Of a stretch of DNA of 64,000 nucleotides, positions 29,682 to 38,390 are shown one piece after another. The translations under genes were made by a program, and so were the position numbers. The stretch is from Streptococcus sp. WB01_FAA12. GTDB taxonomy: Bacteria; Bacillota; Bacilli; Lactobacillales; Streptococcaceae. Below the pieces are notes generated by a model. That model saw nothing but the letters and a program-made list of their open reading frames with translations. It searched no databases and was not told the origin of the DNA. The stretch covers positions 16,937-80,936 of the forward strand of contig NZ_JABAEX010000010.1 in assembly GCF_012843315.1 (NCBI RefSeq), written 5' to 3'. Numbering within the stretch: position 1 is the first letter of the stretch; the number at the start of each line of letters is the position of its first letter.

Positions 29682-30227
29682 ATGAGTGATAAAGCTTATA
29701 AGTATTTAAAAGACATTATTTTACCTGTTGTATCAATAGTCGTTTCAGGTTTCATTGCTTTTTCTGCCTACACTGTATCTAAAGAGGCTCAGAAGGTTAA
29801 TGGCAATTCTGGTGTATTACGTTATGAAATTAATGCAGTGATGAAAGATGATGACTTAGAGGTAACAATAAAACCAACTTCTGGATTTATTCGTAAGGTA
29901 ATCTTTATTAATTTTTCAGATGGTGTTGTTAATGATATTAATATCAGTGATGCTTCATACACTGAAAATAAGGCTCAAGGAAAAATTACAGCAATTAGTA
30001 CTGTTTCATCTAGTTTGATGACAAAAAAAGATAATAAACAATATGTTTTTTATATTGTTGAAGGAGGAAATGGGACTCGTTATTTAAATATGGTCGTTTC
30101 TGAAGAAGGGAAGCAACCGGTGGTTTATGATGAGTTACAAATCTTAAACAATTCAGAAAGCCCAGAGTTTAACGATTTTAGGAATCTGAGAAATAAATTA
30201 CATCAAGAGAAATTTATTGCCGGTTAG
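29682..30227 (+). CDS. Orphan membrane-anchored protein between dnaK and dnaJ
   Basis: This 181-residue protein starts four bases after the dnaK stop codon. It has a short basic N-terminus, one membrane helix (about residues 12-31, IILPVVSIVVSGFIAFSAY) and a mainly beta-strand extracytoplasmic domain. I do not recognise the family. No Shine-Dalgarno sequence is visible, so translation probably depends on termination-reinitiation from dnaK. The gene is more AT-rich than its neighbours. A terminator follows at once, separating it from dnaJ. I recall a hypothetical gene at the same position in pneumococcus, but could not check it. Confidence 0.7.
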   Translation: MSDKAYKYLKDIILPVVSIVVSGFIAFSAYTVSKEAQKVNGNSGVLRYEINAVMKDDDLEVTIKPTSGFIRKVIFINFSDGVVNDINISDASYTENKAQGKITAISTVSSSLMTKKDNKQYVFYIVEGGNGTRYLNMVVSEEGKQPVVYDELQILNNSESPEFNDFRNLRNKLHQEKFIAG

Positions 30228-30250
30228 TTTGACTGAAAGCTTTTTCTAAT

Positions 30251-30281
30251 GGAGTCGGTTAATATTTCCGACTCCTATTTT
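30251..30281 (+). terminator. Terminator after the orphan gene
   Basis: GGAGTCGG pairs perfectly with CCGACTCC across a 9-nt loop and is followed by TATTTTA. Confidence 0.75.
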
Positions 30282-30558
30282 AGAATAATTAAGTGAATCA
30301 ATCATTTATTAATTCGACACTACATGGGGAAACAAGAATAAAAACAGGACCCAATCTTATTTTTGGAATTAGTTTAAAAGTAATTAAGGAATTATAATTT
30401 TAGCAATTGAACCCGAGTTCCTAAGTTTCTGATTCAATATAAAAGAAAGGAATTAAACCCGACCTAAATCATGGTTTGATTCACAATATCAATAGAAAGG
30501 AACAAAGAGTGTTCGTAACTGAACACGGGCTATGGACTGTGCCAAAAAGATAGTTTTT

Positions 30559-30594
30559 TCTAGGACGTAAGCGTCCGTCGTCAAAACTCCTAGA
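30559..30594 (+). promoter_or_regulatory. dnaJ leader with mutually exclusive stems
   Basis: TCTAGGA (30559-30565) can pair with TCCTAGA (30588-30594), while its GGA is also part of GGACG (30563-30567), which can pair with CGTCC (30572-30576). The two stems cannot form together. The dnaJ ATG 35 bp downstream lacks a Shine-Dalgarno sequence. A temperature- or folding-responsive leader is possible (inference). Confidence 0.35.
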
Positions 30595-30628
30595 TGGCTG
30601 TGTCCGTTTAACGCCCTTGGTATCTTGT

Positions 30629-31765
30629 ATGAACAATACTGAATTTTATGATCGTCTGGGGGTGTCCAAAAACGCTTCGGCAGACGAGATCAAAAAGGCT
30701 TATCGTAAGCTTTCAAAAAAATATCACCCAGATATCAACAAGGAGCCTGGTGCTGAGGAAAAGTACAAGGAAGTTCAAGAAGCCTATGAGACCTTGAGTG
30801 ACGAACAAAAACGGGCAGCCTACGACCAATATGGTGCTGCAGGTGCCAACGGTGGCTTTGGTGGTACTGGCGGTTTCGGTGGCTTTGACGGAGCAAGTGG
30901 CTTCGGTGGTTTTGAGGATATTTTCTCAAGTTTCTTCGGTGGAGGCGGAGCTTCGCGCAATCCAAACGCCCCTCGTCAAGGGGATGACCTCCAGTACCGT
31001 GTGAATTTGACTTTTGAAGAAGCTATCTTTGGAACGGAAAAAGAAGTGAAATACAACCGTGAAGCAAGCTGTCGTACATGTAACGGATCTGGTGCTAAGC
31101 CAGGAACAAGTCCAGTCACTTGTGGACGCTGTCATGGCGCTGGTGTCATTAACGTTGATACGCAGACTCCTCTTGGTATGATGCGTCGCCAAGTAACTTG
31201 TGATGTCTGTCATGGGCGTGGAAAGGAAATCAAAGATCCATGTACTACATGTCACGGAACAGGCCATGAAAAACAAGCTCATAGCGTACATGTAAAAATC
31301 CCTGCTGGTGTGGAAACTGGCCAACAAATCCGCCTAGCTGGTCAAGGTGAAGCAGGCTTTAATGGTGGACCTTACGGGGACTTGTACGTGGTAGTTTCAG
31401 TTGAAGCCAGTGATAAATTTGAACGTGAAGGAACAACTATTTTCTACAAGCTGAATCTCAATATTGTCCAAGCAGCTCTAGGAGATACTGTGGAAATTCC
31501 AACCGTGCATGGAGATGTTGAATTGGTCATCCCAGAGGGAACTCAGACTGGCAAGAAATTCCGCCTACGTGGCAAGGGGGCTCCGAGCCTTCGTGGTGGT
31601 GCCGTTGGTGACCAATACGTTACAGTTAATGTCGTGACTCCGACAGGCTTGAATGACCGCCAAAAAGCAGCGCTTAAAGAATTCGCAGCTGCAGGTGACT
31701 TGAAAGTCAATCCAAAGAAAAAAGGCTTCTTTGACCATATAAAAGATGCCTTTGAAGGAGAATAA
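30629..31765 (+). CDS. dnaJ: Chaperone DnaJ (Hsp40)
   Basis: This 378-residue type I Hsp40 has a J-domain (1-70) with the HPD tripeptide in KKYHPDINK, a Gly/Phe-rich region (about 75-115), four zinc-binding CxxCxGxG-type repeats (about 145-210), and a C-terminal substrate-binding domain. The ATG at 30629 gives the usual [12 protein letters not shown] start. There is no recognisable ribosome-binding site upstream (CCCTTGGTATCTTGT), which is odd for a chaperone gene. It is separated from dnaK by an orphan gene and a terminator. Confidence 0.96.
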   Translation: MNNTEFYDRLGVSKNASADEIKKAYRKLSKKYHPDINKEPGAEEKYKEVQEAYETLSDEQKRAAYDQYGAAGANGGFGGTGGFGGFDGASGFGGFEDIFSSFFGGGGASRNPNAPRQGDDLQYRVNLTFEEAIFGTEKEVKYNREASCRTCNGSGAKPGTSPVTCGRCHGAGVINVDTQTPLGMMRRQVTCDVCHGRGKEIKDPCTTCHGTGHEKQAHSVHVKIPAGVETGQQIRLAGQGEAGFNGGPYGDLYVVVSVEASDKFEREGTTIFYKLNLNIVQAALGDTVEIPTVHGDVELVIPEGTQTGKKFRLRGKGAPSLRGGAVGDQYVTVNVVTPTGLNDRQKAALKEFAAAGDLKVNPKKKGFFDHIKDAFEGE

Positions 31766-31768
31766 AGT

Positions 31769-31793
31769 AAAAAGAGCCGACTGGCTCTTTTTG
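31769..31793 (+). terminator. Terminator of dnaJ
   Basis: AAAAAGAGCC pairs perfectly with GGCTCTTTTT around a four-base loop. The A/T tails make it potentially bidirectional. Confidence 0.92.
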
Positions 31794-31842
31794 TGTTATC
31801 TTTGAAAATTTAGCGTCGAAAAATCATTTTCCAGTTAGCCGA

Positions 31843-32502
31843 CTATTTATACTTTTGAGTAAGCAGACCAGCTGCATCCATCTCCTGGATGAGTTGCTTG
31901 ATTTCCGCTTCTTTACCTGGCTTAACGGTGACGGTATCAATGTGTTTGATTGCCGAATTATCCTGAATATCCACCAAAGTCAAAGCTTTTTCATAGAATG
32001 CAATTCCCTTTTTTAGACTTTCCTGATCATTCCAAAAGAGAATTGAGTAATTGGGATTAAATTTCTTTCCGATTTCTTGGAGATACTTCTCGCTTTCTTT
32101 CTCTAAAAACTGCAATAAACCATGATTGAACAAGTTATCCCCTACTTTATAGTAGGAAATTTCTCCTGTCTGGAGGACATAGACTTCCAGTCGGTTTTTG
32201 GTGAGTTTTGGACTTTGTTTTAGGACAGGGTGACTATTGATGGCCTCGTCTGAGAAAGTAACATAAAAATTTAAGCCTCCACCCTCGAATTGATACCTTC
32301 CATTTGATTCTACTTTCTCAGGAGGCATGTCAAGGGAGATAAAGATTTGTTTTAAGGTTTCATTTCCTTTTTGGATGTCACTCGGTGAGGCCTTGAAAAG
32401 ATTCATCAGTAGTAGAAATGCCAAGGCTGCAAGCAGGCAGAGGCAACCACAAGGGATCGCGATGACCTTCGCTAGAACTTTTAAAAACTGTTTCACTTTC
32501 AT
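31843..32502 (-). CDS. Uncharacterised membrane-anchored protein
   Basis: This 219-residue protein has one N-terminal membrane helix (about 12-34; IPCGCLCLLAALAFLLLMN) and a soluble remainder, probably outside the cell. The cysteines lie within the hydrophobic stretch but do not form a clean lipobox (C-G-C-L-C), so a lipoprotein is possible but not supported. I do not recognise the domain; the C-terminal part has a Thr-Val-Lys-Pro-Gly strand-turn and a terminal helix. GGGAGG precedes the start. It is the last gene of a leftward group of three. Confidence 0.7.
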   Translation of the reverse strand: MKVKQFLKVLAKVIAIPCGCLCLLAALAFLLLMNLFKASPSDIQKGNETLKQIFISLDMPPEKVESNGRYQFEGGGLNFYVTFSDEAINSHPVLKQSPKLTKNRLEVYVLQTGEISYYKVGDNLFNHGLLQFLEKESEKYLQEIGKKFNPNYSILFWNDQESLKKGIAFYEKALTLVDIQDNSAIKHIDTVTVKPGKEAEIKQLIQEMDAAGLLTQKYK

Positions 32503-32565
32503 TCCCTCCCTTTTCTGTTCGAATCTAGTAACCCAAAATGGATTTAAGGAAACTTGGAGGCTCTC

Positions 32566-32844
32566 TTATCCTTGTTTTTCTTCTTGGAGGACCGCCATTC
32601 TGGTTTGGAAATCTTTTTCCAAGACTTTGAATTTATAGGTTAAGTCTTTTTGGTATTCCTTGATGAGGGCTTTTTGTTGGTCGATGATTTGTAGGCTGTT
32701 TTGGATGACATCCAAATCCTCCTTCATAGCTTCGACACGGTCGCTAGTATCCATAAATTCCTCTGTGATGGTTTGGCGATTTTTCACGACAAAATAACTT
32801 CCAGCTGCAGCTCCTGCAAATAGCAGTAGATTTGATAGTTTCAT
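32566..32844 (-). CDS. Small YtxH-like membrane/coiled-coil protein
   Basis: This 92-residue protein has an N-terminal membrane helix (MKLSNLLLFAGAAAGSYFVV), followed by a charged helical segment with heptad-like spacing and repeated Gln/Lys/Glu. The layout is like YtxH-type stress-associated envelope proteins, but the sequence is too simple to assign firmly. GGAGATGCC precedes the start. It lies nine bases after the HIT gene, so it is probably co-transcribed with it. Confidence 0.65.
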   Translation of the reverse strand: MKLSNLLLFAGAAAGSYFVVKNRQTITEEFMDTSDRVEAMKEDLDVIQNSLQIIDQQKALIKEYQKDLTYKFKVLEKDFQTRMAVLQEEKQG

Positions 32845-32853
32845 GGCATCTCC

Positions 32854-33264
32854 TTAAGCGTTTTTAATGGTTTCAGAGACTTGAGCAAGTTTGTCAAAGT
32901 CAGGTTCGTGGGCGATAAAGTCAATCTTGAGGTCATCTTCTGCACCGTAGCGAGGTACGAGGTGCACGTGAGTATGAAAGACTGTTTGACCAGCAACTTC
33001 CTCACAGTTGGCGATGATATTCATGCCGACAGCCTTGGTAGCCTTCATAACTTTTTGAGCTACCAGTGGCACTTGGGCAAAGAGTTGGCTGGCGCTGGTA
33101 GCATCCATCTCCAAGAGATTGCGGTAGTGCTCTTTTGGTACGACCAAGGTGTGTCCAGGCGTTACTTGAGAGATATCAAGAAAGGCAAGAACCTGCTCAT
33201 CCTCGTATACTTTTGAAGCAGGAATCTCCCCTGCGATGATCTTACAAAAAATGCAATCTGACAT
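32854..33264 (-). CDS. hit: HIT-family nucleotide hydrolase
   Basis: This 136-residue histidine-triad protein is probably an adenosine phosphoramidase or similar. It has the N-terminal DCIFCKIIAGEIP (zinc-type cysteines) and the catalytic HTHVHLVPR triad near residue 103. The start at 33264 is preferred because AGAGGTGG lies just upstream; an in-frame GTG nine bases earlier falls in that site. It is divergently transcribed from ecsA, as the hit-ecsAB arrangement is in many Firmicutes. Confidence 0.92.
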   Translation of the reverse strand: MSDCIFCKIIAGEIPASKVYEDEQVLAFLDISQVTPGHTLVVPKEHYRNLLEMDATSASQLFAQVPLVAQKVMKATKAVGMNIIANCEEVAGQTVFHTHVHLVPRYGAEDDLKIDFIAHEPDFDKLAQVSETIKNA

Positions 33265-33294
33265 AAAATCCACCTCTACTGTATTGAATTTTGA

Positions 33295-33314
33295 TATAAT
33301 ATAGCTACATTATA
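33295..33314. promoter_or_regulatory. Back-to-back -10 elements for hit and ecsA
   Basis: Rightward TGATATAAT (TATAAT at 33295-33300) and leftward TGGTATAAT (TATAAT, complement of 33309-33314) are both extended -10 sequences only about nine bases apart. The two promoters overlap, so simultaneous polymerase binding is unlikely. Confidence 0.6.
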
Positions 33315-33331
33315 CCAGATTCGGAGAAAAT

Positions 33332-34063
33332 ATGTTAGAAATTAAAAACCTGACAGGAGGCTATGTTCATGTTCCTGTCTTGAAAGATGTGTCCTTTACC
33401 GTTGAAAGTGGGCAGTTAGTCGGTTTGATTGGTCTCAACGGTGCTGGAAAATCAACGACTATCAATGAGATTATCGGTCTGTTGACACCTTACAGTGGAG
33501 AAATCAAGATTAATGGTCTTACCCTGCGAGAAGATGCGACCAACTACCGCAAGCAGATTGGTTACATTCCTGAAACGCCTAGCTTGTACGAGGAATTGAC
33601 CCTCAGAGAGCATATCGAGACGGTTGCCATGGCTTATGGTATTGAGCAAAACCTAGCTTTTGAGCGAGTAGAACCTTTGTTGAAAATGTTTCGCTTGGAT
33701 CAAAAATTAGACTGGTTTCCTGTCCATTTCTCAAAAGGAATGAAGCAGAAGGTTATGATTATCTGTGCTTTTGTCGTGGATCCGAGTCTTTTCATCGTAG
33801 ATGAACCTTTCCTTGGGCTCGATCCGCTGGCTATCTCTGACTTGATTCAGCTTTTGGAAGTGGAAAAGCAAAAAGGCAAGTCCATTCTAATGAGTACCCA
33901 CGTGCTGGACTCGGCGGAGAAGATGTGTGACGCCTTTGTCATTCTCCACAAGGGAGAGGTGCGGGCTCAGGGGAACCTCCAGCAACTCCGCGAGGCCTTT
34001 GACATGCCTGAGGCTAGCCTGAACGACATTTACTTGGCCCTGACCAAGGAGGAGAAGCTATGA
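33332..34063 (+). CDS. ecsA: ABC transporter ATP-binding protein EcsA
   Basis: This 243-residue ATPase has Walker A GLNGAGKST (about residues 37-45), a degenerate signature FSKGMKQKV, Walker B SLFIVDEPFLGLDP, and the switch histidine in STHVLD. With EcsB it forms the Ecs transporter, known in other Firmicutes to affect protein secretion and membrane proteolysis. Its substrate in streptococci is not established. The stop overlaps ecsB by four bases. Confidence 0.92.
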   Translation: MLEIKNLTGGYVHVPVLKDVSFTVESGQLVGLIGLNGAGKSTTINEIIGLLTPYSGEIKINGLTLREDATNYRKQIGYIPETPSLYEELTLREHIETVAMAYGIEQNLAFERVEPLLKMFRLDQKLDWFPVHFSKGMKQKVMIICAFVVDPSLFIVDEPFLGLDPLAISDLIQLLEVEKQKGKSILMSTHVLDSAEKMCDAFVILHKGEVRAQGNLQQLREAFDMPEASLNDIYLALTKEEKL

Positions 34064-35109
34064 AAGACTTGTTTTTAAAGCGAAAGCAGGCTTTTCGTAA
34101 GGAGTGTGTCGGTTATCTGCGTTATGTTCTCAATGACCACTTTGTCTTGTTCCTGCTGGTTCTCATCGGTTTTCTAGCTTACCAGTACAGTCAACTCTTG
34201 CAAGATTTTCCTGAAAATCATTGGCCTATTCTCTTGTTTTTGGGGATTGTATCTGCCTTGCTTTTGGCTTGGGGAGGGATTGCCACTTATATGGAGGCAC
34301 CTGACAAGCTCTTTCTCTTAGTCAGTGAAGAGGAGGTTAAGTCTCACCTCAAAGGGCAGACAGTGCGTTCACTGCTCTTTTGGCTATTGGTACAGACTCT
34401 TTGCTTACTTCTTTTTGCGCCCTTGTTTTTAGTCATGGGTTATGGCTTACCAGTTTTTCTCATCTATGTGTTTTTATTGGGGGCTGGGAAATACCTGATT
34501 TTTCGTCAAAAAGTTAGTAAATTTTTTACTGGGAACGGAATTGACTGGGACTATGTCATTGCCCAAGAAAGCAAGCGCAAGCAAGTCTTACTTCGTTTCT
34601 TTGCTCTCTTTACTCAGGTCAAGGGTGTTTCAAATAGTGTCAAACGTCGCGCTTATCTGGATTTCATCCTAAAGACTGTCCAAAAGGTGCCTGGGAAGAT
34701 CTGGCAAAATCTCTATCTTCGTTCTTATCTGCGAAATGGAGATCTCTTTGCCCTCAGTTTGCGTCTCTTGCTCCTGTCCTTGTTAGCTGAGATCTTTATC
34801 GAGCAAGCTTGGATCGCGACAGCAGTAGTGGTTCTGTTTAACTATCTCTTGCTCTTTCAGTTATTGGCCCTCTATCATGCCTTTGATTACCAATACTTGA
34901 CCCAGCTCTTTCCACTAGAAAAAGGGGAGAAAGAGAAGGGATTGAAACAGATTGTAGTCGGTGTGGGAAGTGCAGTTCTTTTGTTAGAATTGCTGGTCGG
35001 AGCAGTGGTTTTTCAAGAAAAAACAGCCTTGTTGGCTCTTGTAGGGGCTAGTCTCTTCCTACAATTGTTTTATTTACCTTACCAACTGAAAAGACTGGTT
35101 GACGAATAG
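34060..35109 (+). CDS. ecsB: ABC transporter permease EcsB
   Basis: This 349-residue integral membrane protein has about eight hydrophobic helices clustered in two groups (about 25-155 and 225-345) with a basic central loop (KRRAYLDFILKTVQKVPGKIW). It is the partner of EcsA by overlap and by family. No soluble domain is present. Confidence 0.88.
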   Translation: MKDLFLKRKQAFRKECVGYLRYVLNDHFVLFLLVLIGFLAYQYSQLLQDFPENHWPILLFLGIVSALLLAWGGIATYMEAPDKLFLLVSEEEVKSHLKGQTVRSLLFWLLVQTLCLLLFAPLFLVMGYGLPVFLIYVFLLGAGKYLIFRQKVSKFFTGNGIDWDYVIAQESKRKQVLLRFFALFTQVKGVSNSVKRRAYLDFILKTVQKVPGKIWQNLYLRSYLRNGDLFALSLRLLLLSLLAEIFIEQAWIATAVVVLFNYLLLFQLLALYHAFDYQYLTQLFPLEKGEKEKGLKQIVVGVGSAVLLLELLVGAVVFQEKTALLALVGASLFLQLFYLPYQLKRLVDE

Positions 35110-35156
35110 ACCAAAAACTAGTAGAATAGTAAGGAAACTTTATACGGAGGAAAGAA

Positions 35157-35951
35157 ATGGACTTGGGTGATAATGAGCTAACGCTGACCCCTATACCTGG
35201 GAAGAGCGGCAAGGCTTATATGGGAAGCTACCCTGATGGGAAGCGCGTCTTTGTAAAAATGAACACCTCTCCAATCCTACCTGGCCTAGCCAGAGAACAA
35301 ATCGCTCCTCAATTACTATGGACTCGTCGCTTAGCGGATGGTCGTGATATGTGTGCCCAGGAATGGTTGACGGGCAAAATCTTGACACCGCACGATATGA
35401 ACCGCAAGCAGATCATCAATATCTTGACACGTCTCCACCGCTCACGTCCCTTGATGAAGCAGTTGAGCCGTTTGGGATATACCATGGAGACGCCAGTAGA
35501 CTTGTTGCAGTCTTGGAGGCAAGAAGCACCTGAAGTCTTGAAACGACATCAGTACTTAAACTCGGTGATTGATGATTTGCGCAGGACAGTTCCAGGCTTT
35601 AGGGAAGACCATGCAACGATTGTACATGGGGATCTTCGCCATAGTAATTGGATTGAGACAGAGAGTGGACTCGTTTATCTAGTGGATTGGGATTCGGTTC
35701 GTTTGACGGATCGTATGTTTGATGTAGCGCATTTGCTATGCCACTACATTCCAGATCATCAGTGGCGTCAATGGTTGAGAGACTACGGCTATAAGTACAA
35801 TCAGACAGTTCTGGAAAAATTGTATTGGTACGGTCAGTATTCTTACTTGAGCCAGATTACCAAATACTTTGTAAATCAAGATTTAGACAATGTAAACCGG
35901 GAGATTTATGCCTTGCGTGTCTTCCGTGACAAGTATGGAAAGAAAAGATGA
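35157..35951 (+). CDS. ccrZ: Cell-cycle regulator CcrZ (choline/ethanolamine-kinase fold)
   Basis: This 264-residue protein has an aminoglycoside-phosphotransferase/choline-kinase-like fold: the Lys in [11 protein letters not shown] for ATP binding, the catalytic HGDLRHSNW (His-Gly-Asp...Asn, about residues 157-165) and the metal-binding LVDWDSV. In pneumococcus CcrZ couples cell division with DNA replication initiation through DnaA and FtsZ; that role is transferred by family. CGGAGG precedes the ATG. Its stop overlaps trmB (ATGA). Confidence 0.88.
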   Translation: MDLGDNELTLTPIPGKSGKAYMGSYPDGKRVFVKMNTSPILPGLAREQIAPQLLWTRRLADGRDMCAQEWLTGKILTPHDMNRKQIINILTRLHRSRPLMKQLSRLGYTMETPVDLLQSWRQEAPEVLKRHQYLNSVIDDLRRTVPGFREDHATIVHGDLRHSNWIETESGLVYLVDWDSVRLTDRMFDVAHLLCHYIPDHQWRQWLRDYGYKYNQTVLEKLYWYGQYSYLSQITKYFVNQDLDNVNREIYALRVFRDKYGKKR

Positions 35952-36583
35952 GAGTAAGAAATCGTAAAGGGGCGACAGAGTTACTTGAGGCCAATCCCCA
36001 GTATGTTGTCCTCAATCCCTTGGAAGCTAAAGGGAAATGGCGAGACTTGTTTGGAAATGATCATCCTATTCATGTAGAAGTTGGAAGTGGGAAAGGGGCC
36101 TTTGTATCAGGAATGGCCAAGCAAAACCCTAATATCAACTATATCGGGATTGACATTCAAAAGTCGGTATTGAGTTATGCCTTGGATAAGGTATTAGAAG
36201 TTGGAGTGACCAATATCAAGTTGTTGTGGGTAGATGGTTCTGATTTGACGGACTACTTTGAAGACGGTGAGATTGATCGTCTCTACCTAAACTTTTCAGA
36301 TCCTTGGCCTAAAAAACGCCATGAAAAACGTCGTTTAACTTACAAGAGTTTCTTGGATACCTTCAAACGTATCTTGCCTGAGAATGGGGAAATCCATTTC
36401 AAGACAGACAATCGTGGCTTGTTTGAGTACAGTCTAGTGAGCTTTTCTCAGTATGGGATGAAGCTCAATGGTGTTTGGCTGGACTTGCATGCCAGTGATT
36501 TTGAAGGCAATGTCATGACGGAGTATGAGCAAAAATTCTCCAGCAAAGGTCAAGTGATCTACCGAGTTGAGGCAAAATTTTAA
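35948..36583 (+). CDS. trmB: tRNA (guanine-N7)-methyltransferase
   Basis: This 211-residue SAM-dependent enzyme makes m7G46 in tRNA. The SAM-binding motif is [11 protein letters not shown] (about 39-49), and the family-specific [16 protein letters not shown] follows (about 116-131). It is translationally coupled with ccrZ by a 4-bp overlap. Confidence 0.95.
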   Translation: MRVRNRKGATELLEANPQYVVLNPLEAKGKWRDLFGNDHPIHVEVGSGKGAFVSGMAKQNPNINYIGIDIQKSVLSYALDKVLEVGVTNIKLLWVDGSDLTDYFEDGEIDRLYLNFSDPWPKKRHEKRRLTYKSFLDTFKRILPENGEIHFKTDNRGLFEYSLVSFSQYGMKLNGVWLDLHASDFEGNVMTEYEQKFSSKGQVIYRVEAKF

Positions 36584-36620
36584 GAAATAGCTTAAAAACC
36601 AGCCGTTTGAGTGCTTATAC

Positions 36621-36649
36621 TTTACATAAATTGACAAACGTGCTATACT
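36621..36649 (+). promoter_or_regulatory. Promoter of the rimP-nusA-infB operon
   Basis: TTTACA and TATACT are separated by 17 bp, with TGC before the -10 giving an extended -10. A TTGACA at 36631 is only seven bases from the -10 and cannot be its -35. Confidence 0.65.
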
Positions 36650-36670
36650 GATAGTAAGAATATGAGAAAG

Positions 36671-36696
36671 AGAGGCGGGGAAATATCTTCGCCTCT
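36671..36696 (+). promoter_or_regulatory. Leader hairpin before rimP
   Basis: AGAGGCG and CGCCTCT form a 7-bp stem in the short leader, immediately before the AGGAGG of rimP. It could affect rimP translation (inference). Confidence 0.4.
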
Positions 36697-36709
36697 TGCT
36701 TATGAGGAG

Positions 36710-37189
36710 GTGGACATAATCGCAACAATCGTAGAATTAGTCAGAGAAGTTGTAGAACCTGTCATCCAAGCGCCTTTCGAGCTCGTGGATATCGAGTATG
36801 GAAAGATCGGCAGTGACATGATTCTCAGTATTTTTGTAGACAAACCTGAAGGAATTACCTTGAACGACACGGCAGACCTGACAGAAATCGTCAGTCCTGT
36901 CCTAGACACTATCAAGCCCGATCCCTTCCCAGAACAATATTTCCTAGAAATCACCAGTCCAGGCTTGGAACGTCCTTTGAAAACCAAGGATGCAGTCGCT
37001 GGAGCAGTTGGAAAATACATTCATGTCGGGCTCTACCAAGCCATCGATAAGCAAAAAGTCTTTGAAGGAACTCTGTTGGCCTTTGAAGAGGATGAGTTGA
37101 CCATGGAATATATGGACAAAACACGTAAGAAAACCGTCCAACTTCCATACAGTTTAGTATCAAAAGCACGTTTAGCAGTTAAATTATAG
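36710..37189 (+). CDS. rimP: Ribosome maturation factor RimP
   Basis: This 159-residue 30S assembly factor has the N-terminal alpha/beta domain ([22 protein letters not shown]) and the C-terminal SH3-like barrel. [10 protein letters not shown] is the family signature. The GTG at 36710 gives the standard length, but it overlaps the AGGAGG at 36705-36710. A rare ATA at 36716 would be spaced normally. The upstream ATG at 36662 would add 16 residues encoded by the leader hairpin and is unlikely. It leads the nusA-infB operon. Confidence 0.88.
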   Translation: MDIIATIVELVREVVEPVIQAPFELVDIEYGKIGSDMILSIFVDKPEGITLNDTADLTEIVSPVLDTIKPDPFPEQYFLEITSPGLERPLKTKDAVAGAVGKYIHVGLYQAIDKQKVFEGTLLAFEEDELTMEYMDKTRKKTVQLPYSLVSKARLAVKL

Positions 37190-37232
37190 AAAAAGAAAGG
37201 ATAGCTTTTGAGGATTCAAAAGTGAAGAAAAC

Positions 37233-38369
37233 ATGAGTAAAGAAATGCTAGAGGCCTTCCGCATTTTGGAAGAAGACAAGGGAATCAAAAAAGAAGACAT
37301 CATCGACGCAGTAGTAGAGTCGCTTCGTTCCGCTTATCGCAGACGCTATGGTCAATCAGATAGCGTAGCCATCGACTTCAACGAAAAAACAGGTGATTTT
37401 ACAGTTTATACTGTCCGTGAAGTTGTTGATGAAGTGTTTGATAGCCGTTTGGAAATCAGCTTGAAAGATGCTCTTGCCATCAATTCAGCCTATGAACTTG
37501 GAGACAAAATCAAGTTTGAAGAAGCACCAGCTGAGTTTGGTCGTGTAGCAGCCCAGTCTGCTAAACAAACCATCATGGAAAAAATGCGCAAGCAAACACG
37601 TGCCATCACTTACAATACTTACAAGGAACATGAACAAGAAATCATGTCTGGTACAGTAGAACGTTTTGACAACCGTTTCATCTACGTCAATCTTGGTAGC
37701 ATCGAAGCCCAATTGTCCAAACAAGACCAAATCCCTGGAGAAGTTTTTGCTTCTCATGATCGTATCGAAGTTTATGTTTACAAGGTTGAAGACAATCCTC
37801 GTGGCGTGAACGTCTTTGTCAGTCGTAGCCATCCAGAGATGATTAAGCGTTTGATGGAGCAAGAAATTCCAGAAGTCTACGATGGAACTGTCGAAATCAT
37901 GAGCGTAGCCCGCGAAGCTGGTGACCGTACTAAAGTTGCCGTTCGTAGCCATAATCCAAACGTGGACGCTATCGGGACAATCGTTGGGCGTGGTGGTGCT
38001 AATATCAAGAAAATCACCAGCAAATTCCACCCAGCTCGTTACGACGCTAAGAGCGACCGTATGGTTCCTGTAGAAGAGAACATTGACGTTATCGAGTGGG
38101 TAGCGGATCCAGCAGAGTTTATCTACAATGCCATCGCACCTGCAGAGGTTGACCAAGTTATCTTTGATGAAAACGACAGCAAACGTGCCTTGGTCGTTGT
38201 ACCTGATAACAAGCTTTCTCTTGCCATCGGTCGTCGTGGACAAAACGTTCGCTTGGCAGCTCATTTGACAGGTTACCGTATCGATATCAAGTCTGCCAGT
38301 GAGTTTGAAGCTATGGAAGAAGCAGGTCAAGTGGATTACGCAGCTGCGGATGAATTAATCGAAGAATAA
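37233..38369 (+). CDS. nusA: Transcription termination/antitermination factor NusA
   Basis: This 378-residue protein has the N-terminal RNA-polymerase-binding domain (1-125), an S1 domain (about 130-200, with VERFDNRFIYVNLG) and two KH domains (RGGANIKKI near 248 and RRGQNVRLA near 335). It lacks the acidic repeats of E. coli NusA, as in other Firmicutes. Confidence 0.96.
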   Translation: MSKEMLEAFRILEEDKGIKKEDIIDAVVESLRSAYRRRYGQSDSVAIDFNEKTGDFTVYTVREVVDEVFDSRLEISLKDALAINSAYELGDKIKFEEAPAEFGRVAAQSAKQTIMEKMRKQTRAITYNTYKEHEQEIMSGTVERFDNRFIYVNLGSIEAQLSKQDQIPGEVFASHDRIEVYVYKVEDNPRGVNVFVSRSHPEMIKRLMEQEIPEVYDGTVEIMSVAREAGDRTKVAVRSHNPNVDAIGTIVGRGGANIKKITSKFHPARYDAKSDRMVPVEENIDVIEWVADPAEFIYNAIAPAEVDQVIFDENDSKRALVVVPDNKLSLAIGRRGQNVRLAAHLTGYRIDIKSASEFEAMEEAGQVDYAAADELIEE

Positions 38370-38390
38370 AAGCTGCTAGAGGAGGGAAAG

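Larger units (their letters stand above)
30228..30628. other. Structured 400-bp gap before dnaJ
   Basis: The gap holds a terminator (30251-30281), then AT-rich sequence with two related direct repeats containing GATTCA-ATAT-AGAAAGGAA (about 30431-30452 and 30478-30502), a GTGTTC/GAACAC hairpin (30509-30526), and a pair of overlapping stems just upstream of dnaJ (30559-30594). I see no convincing gene or sigma-A promoter. Confidence 0.6.

Noticed and set aside
36631..36636. TTGACA as the -35 of the rimP promoter
   Set aside because: It is only seven bases from the -10. TTTACA at 36621 has the correct 17-bp spacing.
37485..38330. 281-codon open frame antisense to nusA
   Set aside because: It lies wholly opposite nusA, lacks a ribosome-binding site and arises from the codon pattern of a highly biased gene. 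The peptide looks like reverse-complement shadow.
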